This document shows, in pieces, positions 17,845-26,684 of a stretch of DNA of 64,000 nt. The stretch spans positions 1-64,000 of the forward strand of contig DJVB01000061.1 in the NCBI GenBank assembly GCA_002440745.1, read 5' to 3'. Position numbers and translations under genes: made by a program. This stretch comes from Bacteroidales bacterium UBA6267. Its GTDB lineage: Bacteria > Bacteroidota > Bacteroidia > Bacteroidales > UBA1556. The notes below the pieces were generated by a model that did not search any database, was not told the origin of the DNA, and was given only the letters and a program-made list of their open reading frames with translations. The stretch's first letter is position 1. Each line of letters opens with the position of its first letter.

Positions 17845-18183
17845 ATGAAAAACCTTAGAAATTCTGTTAGATTGATTGGCCGCGTTGGTCAAAACCCTGA
17901 GATTGTGAAATTTGAAAACGGTGGAAAAATTGCCAAATTTAGCCTCGCTACCGATGAGAGCTACAAAGACAAAGATGGCAAAAAAGTGGATCATACCGAG
18001 TGGCATAACTTGGTTGTGCGAAACGGTTTGGTGAAAGTCGTAGAGGAATACGTGAACAAAGGTCAGGAGCTTTGTGTCGAAGGAAGCCTCAGCACCCGCG
18101 TTTGGGAAGACAAAGAAGGCAAAAAGCACTATTTCACCGAGATTATCGTGGATGAATTATTAATGTTGGGCGGAAAGAAGTAA
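17845..18183 (+). CDS. ssb: Single-stranded DNA-binding protein, tandem copy 2
   Basis: 112 residues, identical in protein sequence to copy 3 and one residue different from copy 1. Same short OB-fold without acidic C-terminal tail. Its start is exactly 443 bp after that of copy 1, and the 25 bp before the ATG are the same in all copies, so each copy carries its own translation-initiation region. Nucleotide differences to copy 1 are few and almost all synonymous, which points to a recent duplication or ongoing gene conversion. Confidence 0.9.
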   Translation: MKNLRNSVRLIGRVGQNPEIVKFENGGKIAKFSLATDESYKDKDGKKVDHTEWHNLVVRNGLVKVVEEYVNKGQELCVEGSLSTRVWEDKEGKKHYFTEIIVDELLMLGGKK

Positions 18184-18195
18184 TAACAATGTGCA

Positions 18196-18237
18196 CGTTG
18201 TCGCGTAATTGGGCTTAGGTCAGATTACGTGGCAACG
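18196..18237 (+). other. Stem-loop between ssb copies 2 and 3
   Basis: Same hairpin as at 17753-17794, at the 443-bp offset, with one more substitution in the left arm (GTTGTCGCG). Again no T-run follows. Confidence 0.7.
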
Positions 18238-18287
18238 CACCACCTAAAAACCTGTAAAACAATTATTAACATTTAAATACATACATT

Positions 18288-18626
18288 ATGAAAAACCTTA
18301 GAAATTCTGTTAGATTGATTGGCCGCGTTGGTCAAAACCCCGAGATTGTGAAATTTGAAAACGGTGGAAAAATTGCCAAATTTAGCCTCGCTACCGATGA
18401 GAGCTACAAAGACAAAGATGGCAAAAAAGTGGATCATACCGAGTGGCATAACTTGGTTGTGCGAAACGGTTTGGTGAAAGTCGTGGAGGAATACGTGAAC
18501 AAAGGTCAGGAGCTTTGTGTCGAAGGAAGCCTCAGCACCCGCGTTTGGGAAGACAAAGAAGGCAAAAAGCACTATTTCACCGAGATTATCGTAGATGAAT
18601 TATTAATGTTGGGCGGAAAGAAGTAA
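18288..18626 (+). CDS. ssb: Single-stranded DNA-binding protein, tandem copy 3
   Basis: 112 residues, identical to copy 2 at the protein level. Its start is exactly 443 bp after that of copy 2. It is the last of the series and is followed by the only version of the shared hairpin with a T-run. All three copies lie in the same direction with no intervening gene, so they could form one polycistronic transcript that raises the dose of this short SSB. Confidence 0.9.
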   Translation: MKNLRNSVRLIGRVGQNPEIVKFENGGKIAKFSLATDESYKDKDGKKVDHTEWHNLVVRNGLVKVVEEYVNKGQELCVEGSLSTRVWEDKEGKKHYFTEIIVDELLMLGGKK

Positions 18627-18638
18627 TAACAATGTGCA

Positions 18639-18687
18639 CGTTGCCGCGTAATCGGGCTTAGGTCAGATTACGTGGCAACGTTTTTTT
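18639..18687 (+). terminator. Rho-independent terminator of the ssb cluster
   Basis: The shared hairpin (stem 18639-18652 with 18667-18680, one G-T pair) is here followed by seven T. It lies just before the end of the convergent peptidase gene at 18691. Confidence 0.88.
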
Positions 18688-18690
18688 ATG

Positions 18691-19563
18691 CTATTTCACT
18701 CGCAATTTTTCTCCGATTTGGAGAATTTTTGTTTCTTTAATTCCGTTAAGGTAACATAGTTTATTGACAGAAGTGCCATAGCGGCGGGCAATAGCTGAAA
18801 GGGTTTCGCCGGATTTTACAAAATGATAACTGGCATTTTTGTCGGATTGTATTCGATGCAAATATTCAAAATTCTTTTTGGTGAGCCACACCGTATCTGC
18901 AATCAGACATTGATTTTTGTAGTCAATCAAGGTTTCAGAGTTAAGAGCTGCCCCGAGGAAACGAATCTCAAAATGCAAATGACTTCCGGTGCTGCGACCG
19001 GTGCTTCCACCAAATCCTATCAAATCGCCGGCTTTAATATGTTGATTAGAATCGACCTGAATAGAAGAAAGGTGGGCATAGATAGTTTCCAAGCCGTTAT
19101 AGTGCCGAACTATCACCACCTTTCCCAAAGTGCCATGATAAACCGTTAAGCGAACCATTCCATCAAATGCACAATAAACCGGATCGCCGGTATTCAAGTC
19201 GATATCCGTTCCATAATGAAATCTATGCCGCCGATAGCCAAAACCGGAAGTAATATTCCCGGGATTTGGATGAACATAGCTCTCATTTTTTATGGGATTT
19301 ATCAAAACCAACCTAACTGAATCGGTTCGATTTACAGAATCACCGGCCTTATATTCTATCTCACTATTGCTCCAATAATTATAATAATCGTCAGCGGGAT
19401 ATAATTTCTTTGTCAACGAATCAATCAAGTCGTAGAAATTATTCACCAAATCCAAACTATCATTTTTACTTTCGTAACGTAGCGTGTCCTGCTTTGTTTT
19501 GGACTGAGCCCAAGACAAATTGACAACAAAAAGGACAAGTAAACTTAGGAAGATATTTTTCAA
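18691..19563 (-). CDS. Secreted M23-family peptidase with C-terminal LysM domain
   Basis: 290 residues with a signal peptide (about 1-19, ending SWAQ). The M23 LytM-type domain (about 95-205) has both zinc-binding signatures, HYGTDID and HLHFE, plus ITSGFGYRRHRFH at its start. One LysM domain (about 247-290, HFVKSGETLSAIARRYGTS) binds peptidoglycan. M23 enzymes cut peptide cross-links in peptidoglycan; in this position it may remodel the wall during growth or division. The order peptidase then LysM at the C-terminus is common in Bacteroidota. It is transcribed from its own promoter (-7 box at 19601-19608). Confidence 0.9.
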   Translation of the reverse strand: MKNIFLSLLVLFVVNLSWAQSKTKQDTLRYESKNDSLDLVNNFYDLIDSLTKKLYPADDYYNYWSNSEIEYKAGDSVNRTDSVRLVLINPIKNESYVHPNPGNITSGFGYRRHRFHYGTDIDLNTGDPVYCAFDGMVRLTVYHGTLGKVVIVRHYNGLETIYAHLSSIQVDSNQHIKAGDLIGFGGSTGRSTGSHLHFEIRFLGAALNSETLIDYKNQCLIADTVWLTKKNFEYLHRIQSDKNASYHFVKSGETLSAIARRYGTSVNKLCYLNGIKETKILQIGEKLRVK

Positions 19564-19600
19564 AACGCTAATAAGTTTTATCGAAATATTATGAAGCCTG

Positions 19601-19608
19601 CAAAAATA
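19601..19608 (-). promoter_or_regulatory. -7 box (TATTTTTG) of the M23 peptidase gene
   Basis: Consensus TAnnTTTG followed by CAGG, 38 bp before the start codon. Confidence 0.5.
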
Positions 19609-19732
19609 GAGAAATAATGATGTAACAAAGCCGGATTTTTAACGTAAGTTTAACGTTTTTAATTTTCTATGCGACTATTTGAAAAAATAGTTTAGTTTTA
19701 CGCGTTGTTTTCGGACTGATAGAATCGTTCTA

Positions 19733-19987
19733 ATGAAGATAAATTTAAGTTATAATAAAGCAGTTTCCATACTGCTAATCGTTGGGATAATTGGCTCACT
19801 TGCATTAACTTCCTGCAGGAAGACAAGGTATAAGCGCATGGTGAAGAAGCGTCGTGCGGGCACAATGAAAAAGACTCGTCATAAAGGTACCTATCAGAAA
19901 AAGCTCCGCAAAACAACTCTTTCCGTGGAGTCGCCCTACTACATCAAACGCAAGAAAAACTACCGGAGAAGACCTTGGTACGATTAG
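19733..19987 (+). CDS. Small, very basic putative lipoprotein, 84 aa
   Basis: A hydrophobic leader (about 9-26) ends in the lipobox-like LALTSC, with the cysteine at residue 28. The mature 56 or so residues are dominated by lysine and arginine (CRKTRYKRMVKKRRAG, IKRKKNYRRRPWYD) and have hardly any acidic residues. A strongly basic lipoprotein could bind lipopolysaccharide, peptidoglycan or nucleic acid outside the cytoplasm; this is inference only. I do not recognise a family. The start is the first ATG after the intergenic gap, and the frame ends with a clean stop before the flippase promoter. Confidence 0.65.
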   Translation: MKINLSYNKAVSILLIVGIIGSLALTSCRKTRYKRMVKKRRAGTMKKTRHKGTYQKKLRKTTLSVESPYYIKRKKNYRRRPWYD

Positions 19988-20066
19988 ACAATAGCTCAAA
20001 AACCTATTATTTTAGCGCAGTGATTATTTGTTTTTACTCCTTAAAGATTATTAATCCAATTTCTCT

Positions 20067-20074
20067 TAACTTTG
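20067..20074 (+). promoter_or_regulatory. -7 box (TAACTTTG) of the flippase gene
   Basis: Consensus TAnnTTTG followed by CGCAC, 25 bp before the ATG at 20100. Confidence 0.6.
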
Positions 20075-20099
20075 CGCACTAATTGCACTCAATGTTATT

Positions 20100-21578
20100 A
20101 TGAGAAGAAAATTCATTACCAATCTTATCTTTCTTCTTTTTCTTAATTTCCTCATAAAGCCATTTTGGGTTTTTGGAATTGACCGAACCGTGCAGAATGT
20201 GGTTGGTCCGGCAGAATATGGCTTCTATTTCGCCATTTTCAATTTTGCTTTCATCCTTCAGATTATTCTCGATATGGGCATTACCAATTTCAACAACCGA
20301 AATATTGCTCGAAATAATCAGTTGCTTTCCAAACATTTTTCCGGAATCGTTTTGCTTCGACTAACTTTTGCCGTCTTTTATCTTGCCATAATTATGTTGT
20401 TCGGCTACTTGATTGGCTACGACTCTCGTCAAATGTGGTTGCTCTTCATCATAGGCCTGAATCAGTTTTTACTCACCTTTATTCTATATCTCCGCTCCAA
20501 TATTTCTGCTCTTCTGCTTTTTCGCACCGATAGCATCATTTCTGTCCTCGACAAACTATTCATGATATTGATTTGCAGTGTTTTACTATGGGGGCAAATT
20601 CCAAGTTTTCATTTCACTATTGAATGGTTTGTGTATGCTCAAACTATAAGTTATCTTCTAACGGCAATAATTGCTTTTGCAGTAGTTGTGGGAAAAACGA
20701 ATTATCTACACTTCCATTGGAATCTGAGTTTCTTCAGGCTAATTTTGAAAAAAAGCTTCCCTTATGCCCTGCTAATACTTCTTATGGGAATGTATTCACG
20801 AATTGACTCCTTCCTTATCGAACGCCTTTTGCCTGATGGAGATATTCAAGCCGGCATTTACGCTTCAGCTTTTCGCTTGCTAGACGTAGCAAATAATATG
20901 TCGGGGGTGCTCATCGCGGGCCTTTTGCTACCCATTTTCGCCAGAATGATCAAGCAAAAAAAAGAACTAAGTCAAATGGTGAAATTACCCTTGACTCTTC
21001 TCATTATCATCTCAGCTACCGTTGCTTCCATAACCGTCTTCTACAGTTTCGAAATCACAACACTTCTCTATCATCAGCATATCGACGAAACGGCAATAGA
21101 ATATGCTAATCGCATGAGCACTACTGCATTGGTAATAGAAATACTCATGTTTGTTTATATCGCTACTTCTGCCACTTATATTTTTGGCACCTTGCTAACA
21201 GCTAACGGTTCGTTAAAAACACTGAATATAGTTGCATTTGGAGGGGTTTTGCTCTCGTGGTCACTCAATTTTTTACTAATTCCAAAATACGCTGCAGTGG
21301 GCTCAGCTTATGCCGGTTTAGCCGCACAGTGGGGTACGGCCATCATTCAAGCTTTTTTGGCAATAAAAGTTTTAAAACTTAAGTTCGATTTTCAATTTTT
21401 GATAAAAATATCCGCCTTCATGTCGCTAACTTTCTTAGTCAACTATCTCACCTATAGTTTTATTTCAAATCCTCTTTTTGGAATAACGATATCCTTAATT
21501 ACCATTGTGAGTCTTGCTTTTCTTTTGAAACTACTCAATCTAAAAGCCTTAGCGGATATTCTAAAAAACGATGAGTAG
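20100..21578 (+). CDS. Polysaccharide/lipid flippase (Wzx-like, MOP superfamily)
   Basis: 492 residues with about 12-14 hydrophobic segments over the full length. The N-terminus (PFWVFGIDRTVQNVVGPAEYG) has the motif in which GPAEYG introduces the first loop in polysaccharide flippases, followed by FAFILQIILDMGITNFNNR. The family moves undecaprenyl-linked sugar units, or other lipid-linked precursors, across the inner membrane for surface polysaccharide assembly. No glycosyltransferase lies next to it, so its substrate is open. Plus-strand composition in this gene shows more C than G, in contrast to the plus-strand genes on the right side of the window. Confidence 0.85.
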   Translation: MRRKFITNLIFLLFLNFLIKPFWVFGIDRTVQNVVGPAEYGFYFAIFNFAFILQIILDMGITNFNNRNIARNNQLLSKHFSGIVLLRLTFAVFYLAIIMLFGYLIGYDSRQMWLLFIIGLNQFLLTFILYLRSNISALLLFRTDSIISVLDKLFMILICSVLLWGQIPSFHFTIEWFVYAQTISYLLTAIIAFAVVVGKTNYLHFHWNLSFFRLILKKSFPYALLILLMGMYSRIDSFLIERLLPDGDIQAGIYASAFRLLDVANNMSGVLIAGLLLPIFARMIKQKKELSQMVKLPLTLLIIISATVASITVFYSFEITTLLYHQHIDETAIEYANRMSTTALVIEILMFVYIATSATYIFGTLLTANGSLKTLNIVAFGGVLLSWSLNFLLIPKYAAVGSAYAGLAAQWGTAIIQAFLAIKVLKLKFDFQFLIKISAFMSLTFLVNYLTYSFISNPLFGITISLITIVSLAFLLKLLNLKALADILKNDE

Positions 21579-21750
21579 TTGATTTTCAGAATGTTGCTTA
21601 ACTAATGTAACAAATATTTGCTGATAACGTCATACGGCAGTAACTTACGGAACAAGTTATTTCTAAACGTAAATCGAGCATATTCGTGTAAGTAAGAATG
21701 AAGGCTGATATGCACAGCGCATTCCATTGTATAATTAAATTTTATGAGAA

Positions 21751-23238
21751 ATGAATACCTTAAAATTTAAACTCTTAACACTAAGTTTATTCATCGCCGG
21801 TTTGCTAAATGCCCAGCATGAAGAGGTTGTAGTTCTTGAAAAAGGAAACTATTCGGGAGTTCGGGTAAATGCCGGATTAAATATTAATCTGGTACAGTCC
21901 GACTCGAATAAAGTGACTGTATCGCCTAAAGACTTCAAAATCGAAAAGCTCAAGCTCATTTTAGAAGATGATGTTTTGAATATCGAATCGAGAGGCGCGG
22001 GGGACGAAGTCCAAATCTATGTTTATTCGCCAAGATTTGATTTGATTGAAGCATCCGGAGCCTCTAGCGTAAATACAGACGGAATAATCAAAGGTTATAA
22101 GTTGTTAGTGAAAAATAGTGGTGCATCGGAGGTCAATGGCGAATTCGATTACCGCATTATGGAGATAGAATCCTCCGGTGCATCTGATGTAAAAATAGAT
22201 GGAATTGTGGACACTTTCTATATAAATATCAGCGGAGCCGGTGATGTTAAAGCCTTTGGCGTCAAGAATTTAGTCGCCTACGTGGACGCAAGTGGAGCTT
22301 CCGATGTACAACTCAATACCGACTCTTTACTTGTTGCCAATTTGAGCGGAACGAGCTCCGTAAAATTCCAAAAAGAACCCGCACATAAAGAGATTAATTC
22401 ATCCGAGTATAGCGATGTGCAAATACCAAAATCAGTTTGGGTAGAAGCTAACGATTCAGAAATTTCGGTAGAAGAAATCGAAGACACCACAAAAATCACC
22501 TTAAATGGAAGTCAAATAATTGTGATTGAGAAAGATGGTGAAACCAAGGTATTGAAAAAGAAACTTGAGCCTACAAAGTCGAAGAAAAAATCGAAATTTC
22601 GTGGCAATTGGACCGGAGTTGAATTAGGAATAAATGGTTATGTAACACCGAATTATGAATTAAATATGCCCACCGAATATGCCTATATGGATTTGAATTA
22701 TCCCAAATCAATCAATGTGAACATCAACTTCTTCCAACAATCGGTGCCACTTATAAGTAATAAATTTGGCTTAGTAACCGGAATGGGAGTGCAATGGTAT
22801 AATTACCGTTTTAGTAACGCTTCCACCATTTTAACCACAGATTCAGGAAAAATCGGAGGCTACTACAACCAAACCGTTGGTCGTTCTTATGTGAAATCTA
22901 AACTCACATCTACTTATTTGGTTGTGCCTTTACTTCTTGAATTTCAAACTAATAAGAAACATGAAACCAATAGTTTCCATTTGTCCGCAGGCGTAATTGG
23001 AGGCATTCGATTAGCAACTCACACCAAACAAGTTTACACCTTCGATGGGTCTGGGAAAAACAAACCCAAAACTTGGGATGAGTTTCACATGCACCCTTTC
23101 CGTCTTGACGCAACTATGCGCATAGGTTGGGGGCCCATCAATCTCTATGCTAACTATGGAATCACCACCATGTTCAGAAAGGATCGTGGACCGGAGCTTT
23201 ATCCTTTTACCATCGGTTTCATTTTCCCATTGGGCTAA
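21751..23238 (+). CDS. GIN-domain (DUF2807) protein with C-terminal beta-barrel
   Basis: 495 residues, signal peptide about 1-21 (ending LLNAQ). Residues about 28-210 form the GIN/DUF2807 domain, a repetitive beta-helix with serial SGAS, SSGASDV and SGAGDV turns. A lysine-rich linker (KKKLEPTKSKKKSK, about 270-283) leads to a C-terminal region (about 285-495) with outer-membrane-barrel features, closing with YPFTIGFIFPLG. The protein is thus likely an outer-membrane barrel with a beta-helical domain; ligand and role are unknown. The 170 bp before the gene contain no clear -7 box. Confidence 0.8.
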   Translation: MNTLKFKLLTLSLFIAGLLNAQHEEVVVLEKGNYSGVRVNAGLNINLVQSDSNKVTVSPKDFKIEKLKLILEDDVLNIESRGAGDEVQIYVYSPRFDLIEASGASSVNTDGIIKGYKLLVKNSGASEVNGEFDYRIMEIESSGASDVKIDGIVDTFYINISGAGDVKAFGVKNLVAYVDASGASDVQLNTDSLLVANLSGTSSVKFQKEPAHKEINSSEYSDVQIPKSVWVEANDSEISVEEIEDTTKITLNGSQIIVIEKDGETKVLKKKLEPTKSKKKSKFRGNWTGVELGINGYVTPNYELNMPTEYAYMDLNYPKSINVNINFFQQSVPLISNKFGLVTGMGVQWYNYRFSNASTILTTDSGKIGGYYNQTVGRSYVKSKLTSTYLVVPLLLEFQTNKKHETNSFHLSAGVIGGIRLATHTKQVYTFDGSGKNKPKTWDEFHMHPFRLDATMRIGWGPINLYANYGITTMFRKDRGPELYPFTIGFIFPLG

Positions 23239-23260
23239 TTTCACAAAAAACAGAGTAATA

Positions 23261-23293
23261 AAAAAACCGACAGCATAAGTTGTCGGTTTTTTT
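23261..23293 (+). terminator. Rho-independent terminator of the GIN-domain gene
   Basis: Stem AACCGACA / TGTCGGTT with an 8-base loop, flanked by runs of A and T, so it can act in both directions between the convergent genes. Confidence 0.88.
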
Positions 23294-23361
23294 TATTAGT
23301 AAAAAGTAGTATTATTTAGCTGATTCTAAGATTCCTAACCCCATTACCTAAAAGGTAAATT

Positions 23362-24228
23362 TCAGGGAAGCATTACTACTTGCGAGTTTCGATTATATCC
23401 GCAAAAAACCCCAAGACCATCCTTGATATTGGAATAAATAATTACCGGCTCTGCAAAAGGATTATCACCTTCAAAAGCATATACCGATTTGTGATAGTTA
23501 TAATAATGTTCATCTGTGGCTAAAACATAAAATTTCACAGAATCAATCGACATATAATTATCCCAAAAATAATAAGATAACGTTTTGGAGCTGCCACCGG
23601 AAATTTTATATATACCTCCATAATTACTATCATCATATAATTCCATTTCATCTATATAATTTCCTTGTTTTCCATGAACAATCGCAGCAATATGATAATA
23701 ATTTTCAGGATTGGGGCTTAAATCTGTAAATTTGAATTTAAGCAATTTATCTCCATAACCATTGGATTGTACAATCTCCTGAAATTCAATTTTAAAACTT
23801 GGTTTTGCAGGCAGAACACAACTCGAAGTCAGGGTTTTTCCATCAGAAAGCGTTATATTCAAATTGATTTGATTGCCTGAATTAAAGGAAAGTGCAGACG
23901 CAACAGCATCATAAGAACCTCTATTAAAACCACTTGCATCTGGATGATAAACAAGATTAACTGAATTAGTTCCATCGGAAATAGAAACCACGGCATCTTT
24001 TATCTCCGTTGTTTGATTCGTTGTGGAATAGAAAACCGGATTGGACTGACTCAAATATAGTTTTACCGAATCTTGACCGGTTTCAAGAAAAGATTGAACA
24101 ACTGGTTTTGGTTCATTATGAGGTATTTCAACATTATCAGCCGTTTTTTCGCATGAAGCTAAAACAAGGAAAAATGGCAATGTCCAAAGAAATCCAAAAA
24201 ATATTTTACTTTTTAATGTCGATTTCAT
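23362..24228 (-). CDS. DUF4249 lipoprotein
   Basis: 288 residues. The leader ends in FLVLASC, giving a lipoprotein anchored through the cysteine at residue 26. The body matches DUF4249 (VVQSFLETGQDSVKLYLSQS, KDAVVSISDG, TLTSSCVLP), a family seen next to TonB-dependent receptors in Bacteroidota and assumed to cover or assist the receptor. It lies 3 bp after the receptor gene, so the two form one operon. The transported substrate cannot be predicted. Confidence 0.87.
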   Translation of the reverse strand: MKSTLKSKIFFGFLWTLPFFLVLASCEKTADNVEIPHNEPKPVVQSFLETGQDSVKLYLSQSNPVFYSTTNQTTEIKDAVVSISDGTNSVNLVYHPDASGFNRGSYDAVASALSFNSGNQINLNITLSDGKTLTSSCVLPAKPSFKIEFQEIVQSNGYGDKLLKFKFTDLSPNPENYYHIAAIVHGKQGNYIDEMELYDDSNYGGIYKISGGSSKTLSYYFWDNYMSIDSVKFYVLATDEHYYNYHKSVYAFEGDNPFAEPVIIYSNIKDGLGVFCGYNRNSQVVMLP

Positions 24229-24231
24229 ATT

Positions 24232-26574
24232 TTAAAATTTTAAATAGTAAGAAATACTTGGAATTATCGGGAAGAGCGAAACTTGCTTTAGAACGGTCAC
24301 ATAACCTGTTCCTTTTGGCTCAGTTGCAGCATAATAGAAATATGGATTTGCACGGTTATAAACATTATAAATGCTTATTTCGAGAATTCTCTTTCGGTCA
24401 TTTTTCAGTTCTTTATGAAATTGTACACCAATATCTAACCGATGATAAGGCGCCATGCGAAAGCCATTCATTTCACCATAATCGTAAACACTCCACGAGC
24501 CTGGATTATGGTTTGGACTAGCAGGGTTAACAATAGCATCAAGTTCAGCCAATTGCAAGGTGAGGGCATCACCGGTTCCATAAACCCAAGTACCACTCAC
24601 TGTTACTTTCTCATTTATTTCGTAGATGGCCACCACCGAAACATCATGCCTGCGATCGTGTCGGGCAAAAAACTCTTTACCAAAATTCAATTCATCGAAC
24701 TGATAAAGAGTCCAACTTAAAGTATAACCAACCCAGCCGGTCAATGGGCCAAATTTCTTCTGAACGAGCAATTCAGCGCCATAAGAGCGACCTTGCCCAA
24801 CAGCGACTACCTCTTCATATTGAAACTCTTCGTTACCATCAATCACTCCAAGTTCTAAAAAACTACTCCCGGGTTTATATGCCACAATATTATCCATAGT
24901 TTTATAATAACCTTCTAACGAAACCGAAAACGCCGGTTTATTGAAATCCTTGGCAATTCCAACCGCCACCTGATGCGATTTTTTCGGAGCCACAATATCT
25001 GTTGAAGGAACCCACAAGTCGATAGGCAAACTGATTCCTGTGTTTGAAAGCAAATGAATATATTGATTCATATAAGTATAGGATCCTTTTACCGACAGGT
25101 TTTCGTTAATCATAAAAGCATACATAAGTCTGGGTTCCAGACCTGTATAATTCGTTTTATTTACATAGAAATGAGTAAAACGCAAACCAATATTCATTTT
25201 GCTTCGGTTCATTTTTATTTCATCTTCAACATAAACCGCCGACTCTAATGCTTTAATTTCCTTAGCGCGTGACTCGATTTCTTCTTGCAAAGCAGAACCT
25301 TTTACTACTATAGCGTTTGGCGTGAATAGATGATGTGTTGAAGCCACACCAAATCGCACAAAATGATTGTTTTTTGGTAGATACGTAAAATCGGTTTTAA
25401 AACCAATATCTCGGATACCACTGAAATAATCTAAACTGAAATCATCACCATTTTTCTCATCATACTCTTCTCCCACATCAAACATGTATTTGCTCACCAC
25501 AACAGAAGTATTTGAAAACAACTTATTGTTAAACAGATGATTCCATCGTCCGGTAATGGTGAAATTTTGCCAATAAAGTTGAAATTGATCTTCAGAAAAG
25601 GAGTCTTCGTATTTTCCGTAAAAGCGGTCTTTTCCAAAATAGGAGCTCAAATAAAACTTGTTTTTATCATCGACTTCATAATTCAACTTAGCATTCAAAT
25701 CATAAAAATAGTAACCAACAGTTTCACCATCGTTAAATAATTTCTGAAACGGAAGAGTTAGCAAGTCAAGATAGGTACGGCGACCGGAAATGATGAAGGA
25801 AGATTTATTTTTAACAATTGGGCCCTCTAAGAGCAAGCGCGAAGACAAAACTCCAATGCTTCCTTCTCCGCCAAACTCCTGTTTATTGCCATCTTTCATA
25901 TTGATATCGAGCACGGAGCTAAGCCGTCCGCCGTAACGCGCCGGAAAACCACCCTTAAGCAACTCTACACTTTTTAGCGCATCTCCATTGAAAACAGAAA
26001 AGAACCCAAACAGATGATACGCGTTGTAAACTGGGGCATCGTCAAGAATAATCAAGTTTTGGTCAGCACCACCACCGCGAACATAGAGGCCTGAGCTTCC
26101 TTCGCTCCCCGACCTGACGCCGGGCATAAGTTGCAAAACCTTAAAAACATCGCGCTCCCCCAATAAGGCCGGAATTTCTTTAACTTGCTTTATAGGAACT
26201 TTTACGACACTCATCTGCACATCGTCCGAAATACGTTCTGACCTGTCACCTATAATTTCGACTTCCTTAAGAGTGGTACTTGATACCAACGAAATCGAGA
26301 TTATCGTATCAGCTTTTAAATTAAACGAAATAGTAGTTGGCTGAAAACCAACATAACTATAGGTGAGATTTGTGACACCTTCCGGCAACGTGATGCTATA
26401 AAAACCATAACTATTAGATACAGTTCCTGTTTGAGTTCCCTTGATGTAAATATTCACTCCAAGCAATAATTCTCCTGTGCCTGATTCACGGATATAACCG
26501 GAAATTGTGTGTTTTGATTGGGAAAAAGCAGTTATACTCCAAAAAAGCAATAACCATAAAAAAGGATTCTTCAT
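24232..26574 (-). CDS. TonB-dependent receptor with carboxypeptidase-like N-terminal domain
   Basis: 780 residues, signal peptide about 1-18 (ending TAFSQ). Residues about 22-105 form the CarboxypepD_reg-like domain typical of Bacteroidota receptors (ISGYIRESGTGELLLGVNI). A plug domain follows at about 120-235 (LLGERDVFKVLQLMPGVRSG, SGLYVRGGGADQNLIILDD), then a 22-strand-type outer-membrane beta-barrel up to the terminal aromatic residue (YYLKF). It imports an unknown ligand with energy from TonB-ExbBD. It is the first gene of the pair with the DUF4249 lipoprotein and belongs to the DUF4249-associated group rather than SusCD, since no SusD-like gene is present. Confidence 0.92.
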   Translation of the reverse strand: MKNPFLWLLLFWSITAFSQSKHTISGYIRESGTGELLLGVNIYIKGTQTGTVSNSYGFYSITLPEGVTNLTYSYVGFQPTTISFNLKADTIISISLVSSTTLKEVEIIGDRSERISDDVQMSVVKVPIKQVKEIPALLGERDVFKVLQLMPGVRSGSEGSSGLYVRGGGADQNLIILDDAPVYNAYHLFGFFSVFNGDALKSVELLKGGFPARYGGRLSSVLDINMKDGNKQEFGGEGSIGVLSSRLLLEGPIVKNKSSFIISGRRTYLDLLTLPFQKLFNDGETVGYYFYDLNAKLNYEVDDKNKFYLSSYFGKDRFYGKYEDSFSEDQFQLYWQNFTITGRWNHLFNNKLFSNTSVVVSKYMFDVGEEYDEKNGDDFSLDYFSGIRDIGFKTDFTYLPKNNHFVRFGVASTHHLFTPNAIVVKGSALQEEIESRAKEIKALESAVYVEDEIKMNRSKMNIGLRFTHFYVNKTNYTGLEPRLMYAFMINENLSVKGSYTYMNQYIHLLSNTGISLPIDLWVPSTDIVAPKKSHQVAVGIAKDFNKPAFSVSLEGYYKTMDNIVAYKPGSSFLELGVIDGNEEFQYEEVVAVGQGRSYGAELLVQKKFGPLTGWVGYTLSWTLYQFDELNFGKEFFARHDRRHDVSVVAIYEINEKVTVSGTWVYGTGDALTLQLAELDAIVNPASPNHNPGSWSVYDYGEMNGFRMAPYHRLDIGVQFHKELKNDRKRILEISIYNVYNRANPYFYYAATEPKGTGYVTVLKQVSLFPIIPSISYYLKF

Positions 26575-26684
26575 ATTTGGTGCAAAAAAGTTTTAAAATA
26601 GAAGCTACATAACGAATTGAACGATAATTTATTTAATGGATTTTCGAAAAAACGACCACCAAAAAACACAATAACTCGATAGTC

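Larger units (their letters stand above)
17377..18680 (+). repeat. ssb: Tandem triplication, 443-bp unit containing ssb
   Basis: Three head-to-tail units with start-to-start spacing of exactly 443 bp (17402, 17845, 18288). The shared unit runs from the leader TATTAACATTTAAATACATA through the gene and the hairpin. The third unit ends at its hairpin. Confidence 0.92.

Noticed and set aside
17387..18572. Three identical 99-codon minus-strand frames opposite the ssb genes
   Set aside because: They are antisense shadows repeated because the ssb genes are repeated.
21579..21750. Possible small RNA or tRNA between the flippase and GIN-domain genes
   Set aside because: Short imperfect inverted repeats only; no tRNA-like cloverleaf and no terminator or promoter that defines an RNA gene.
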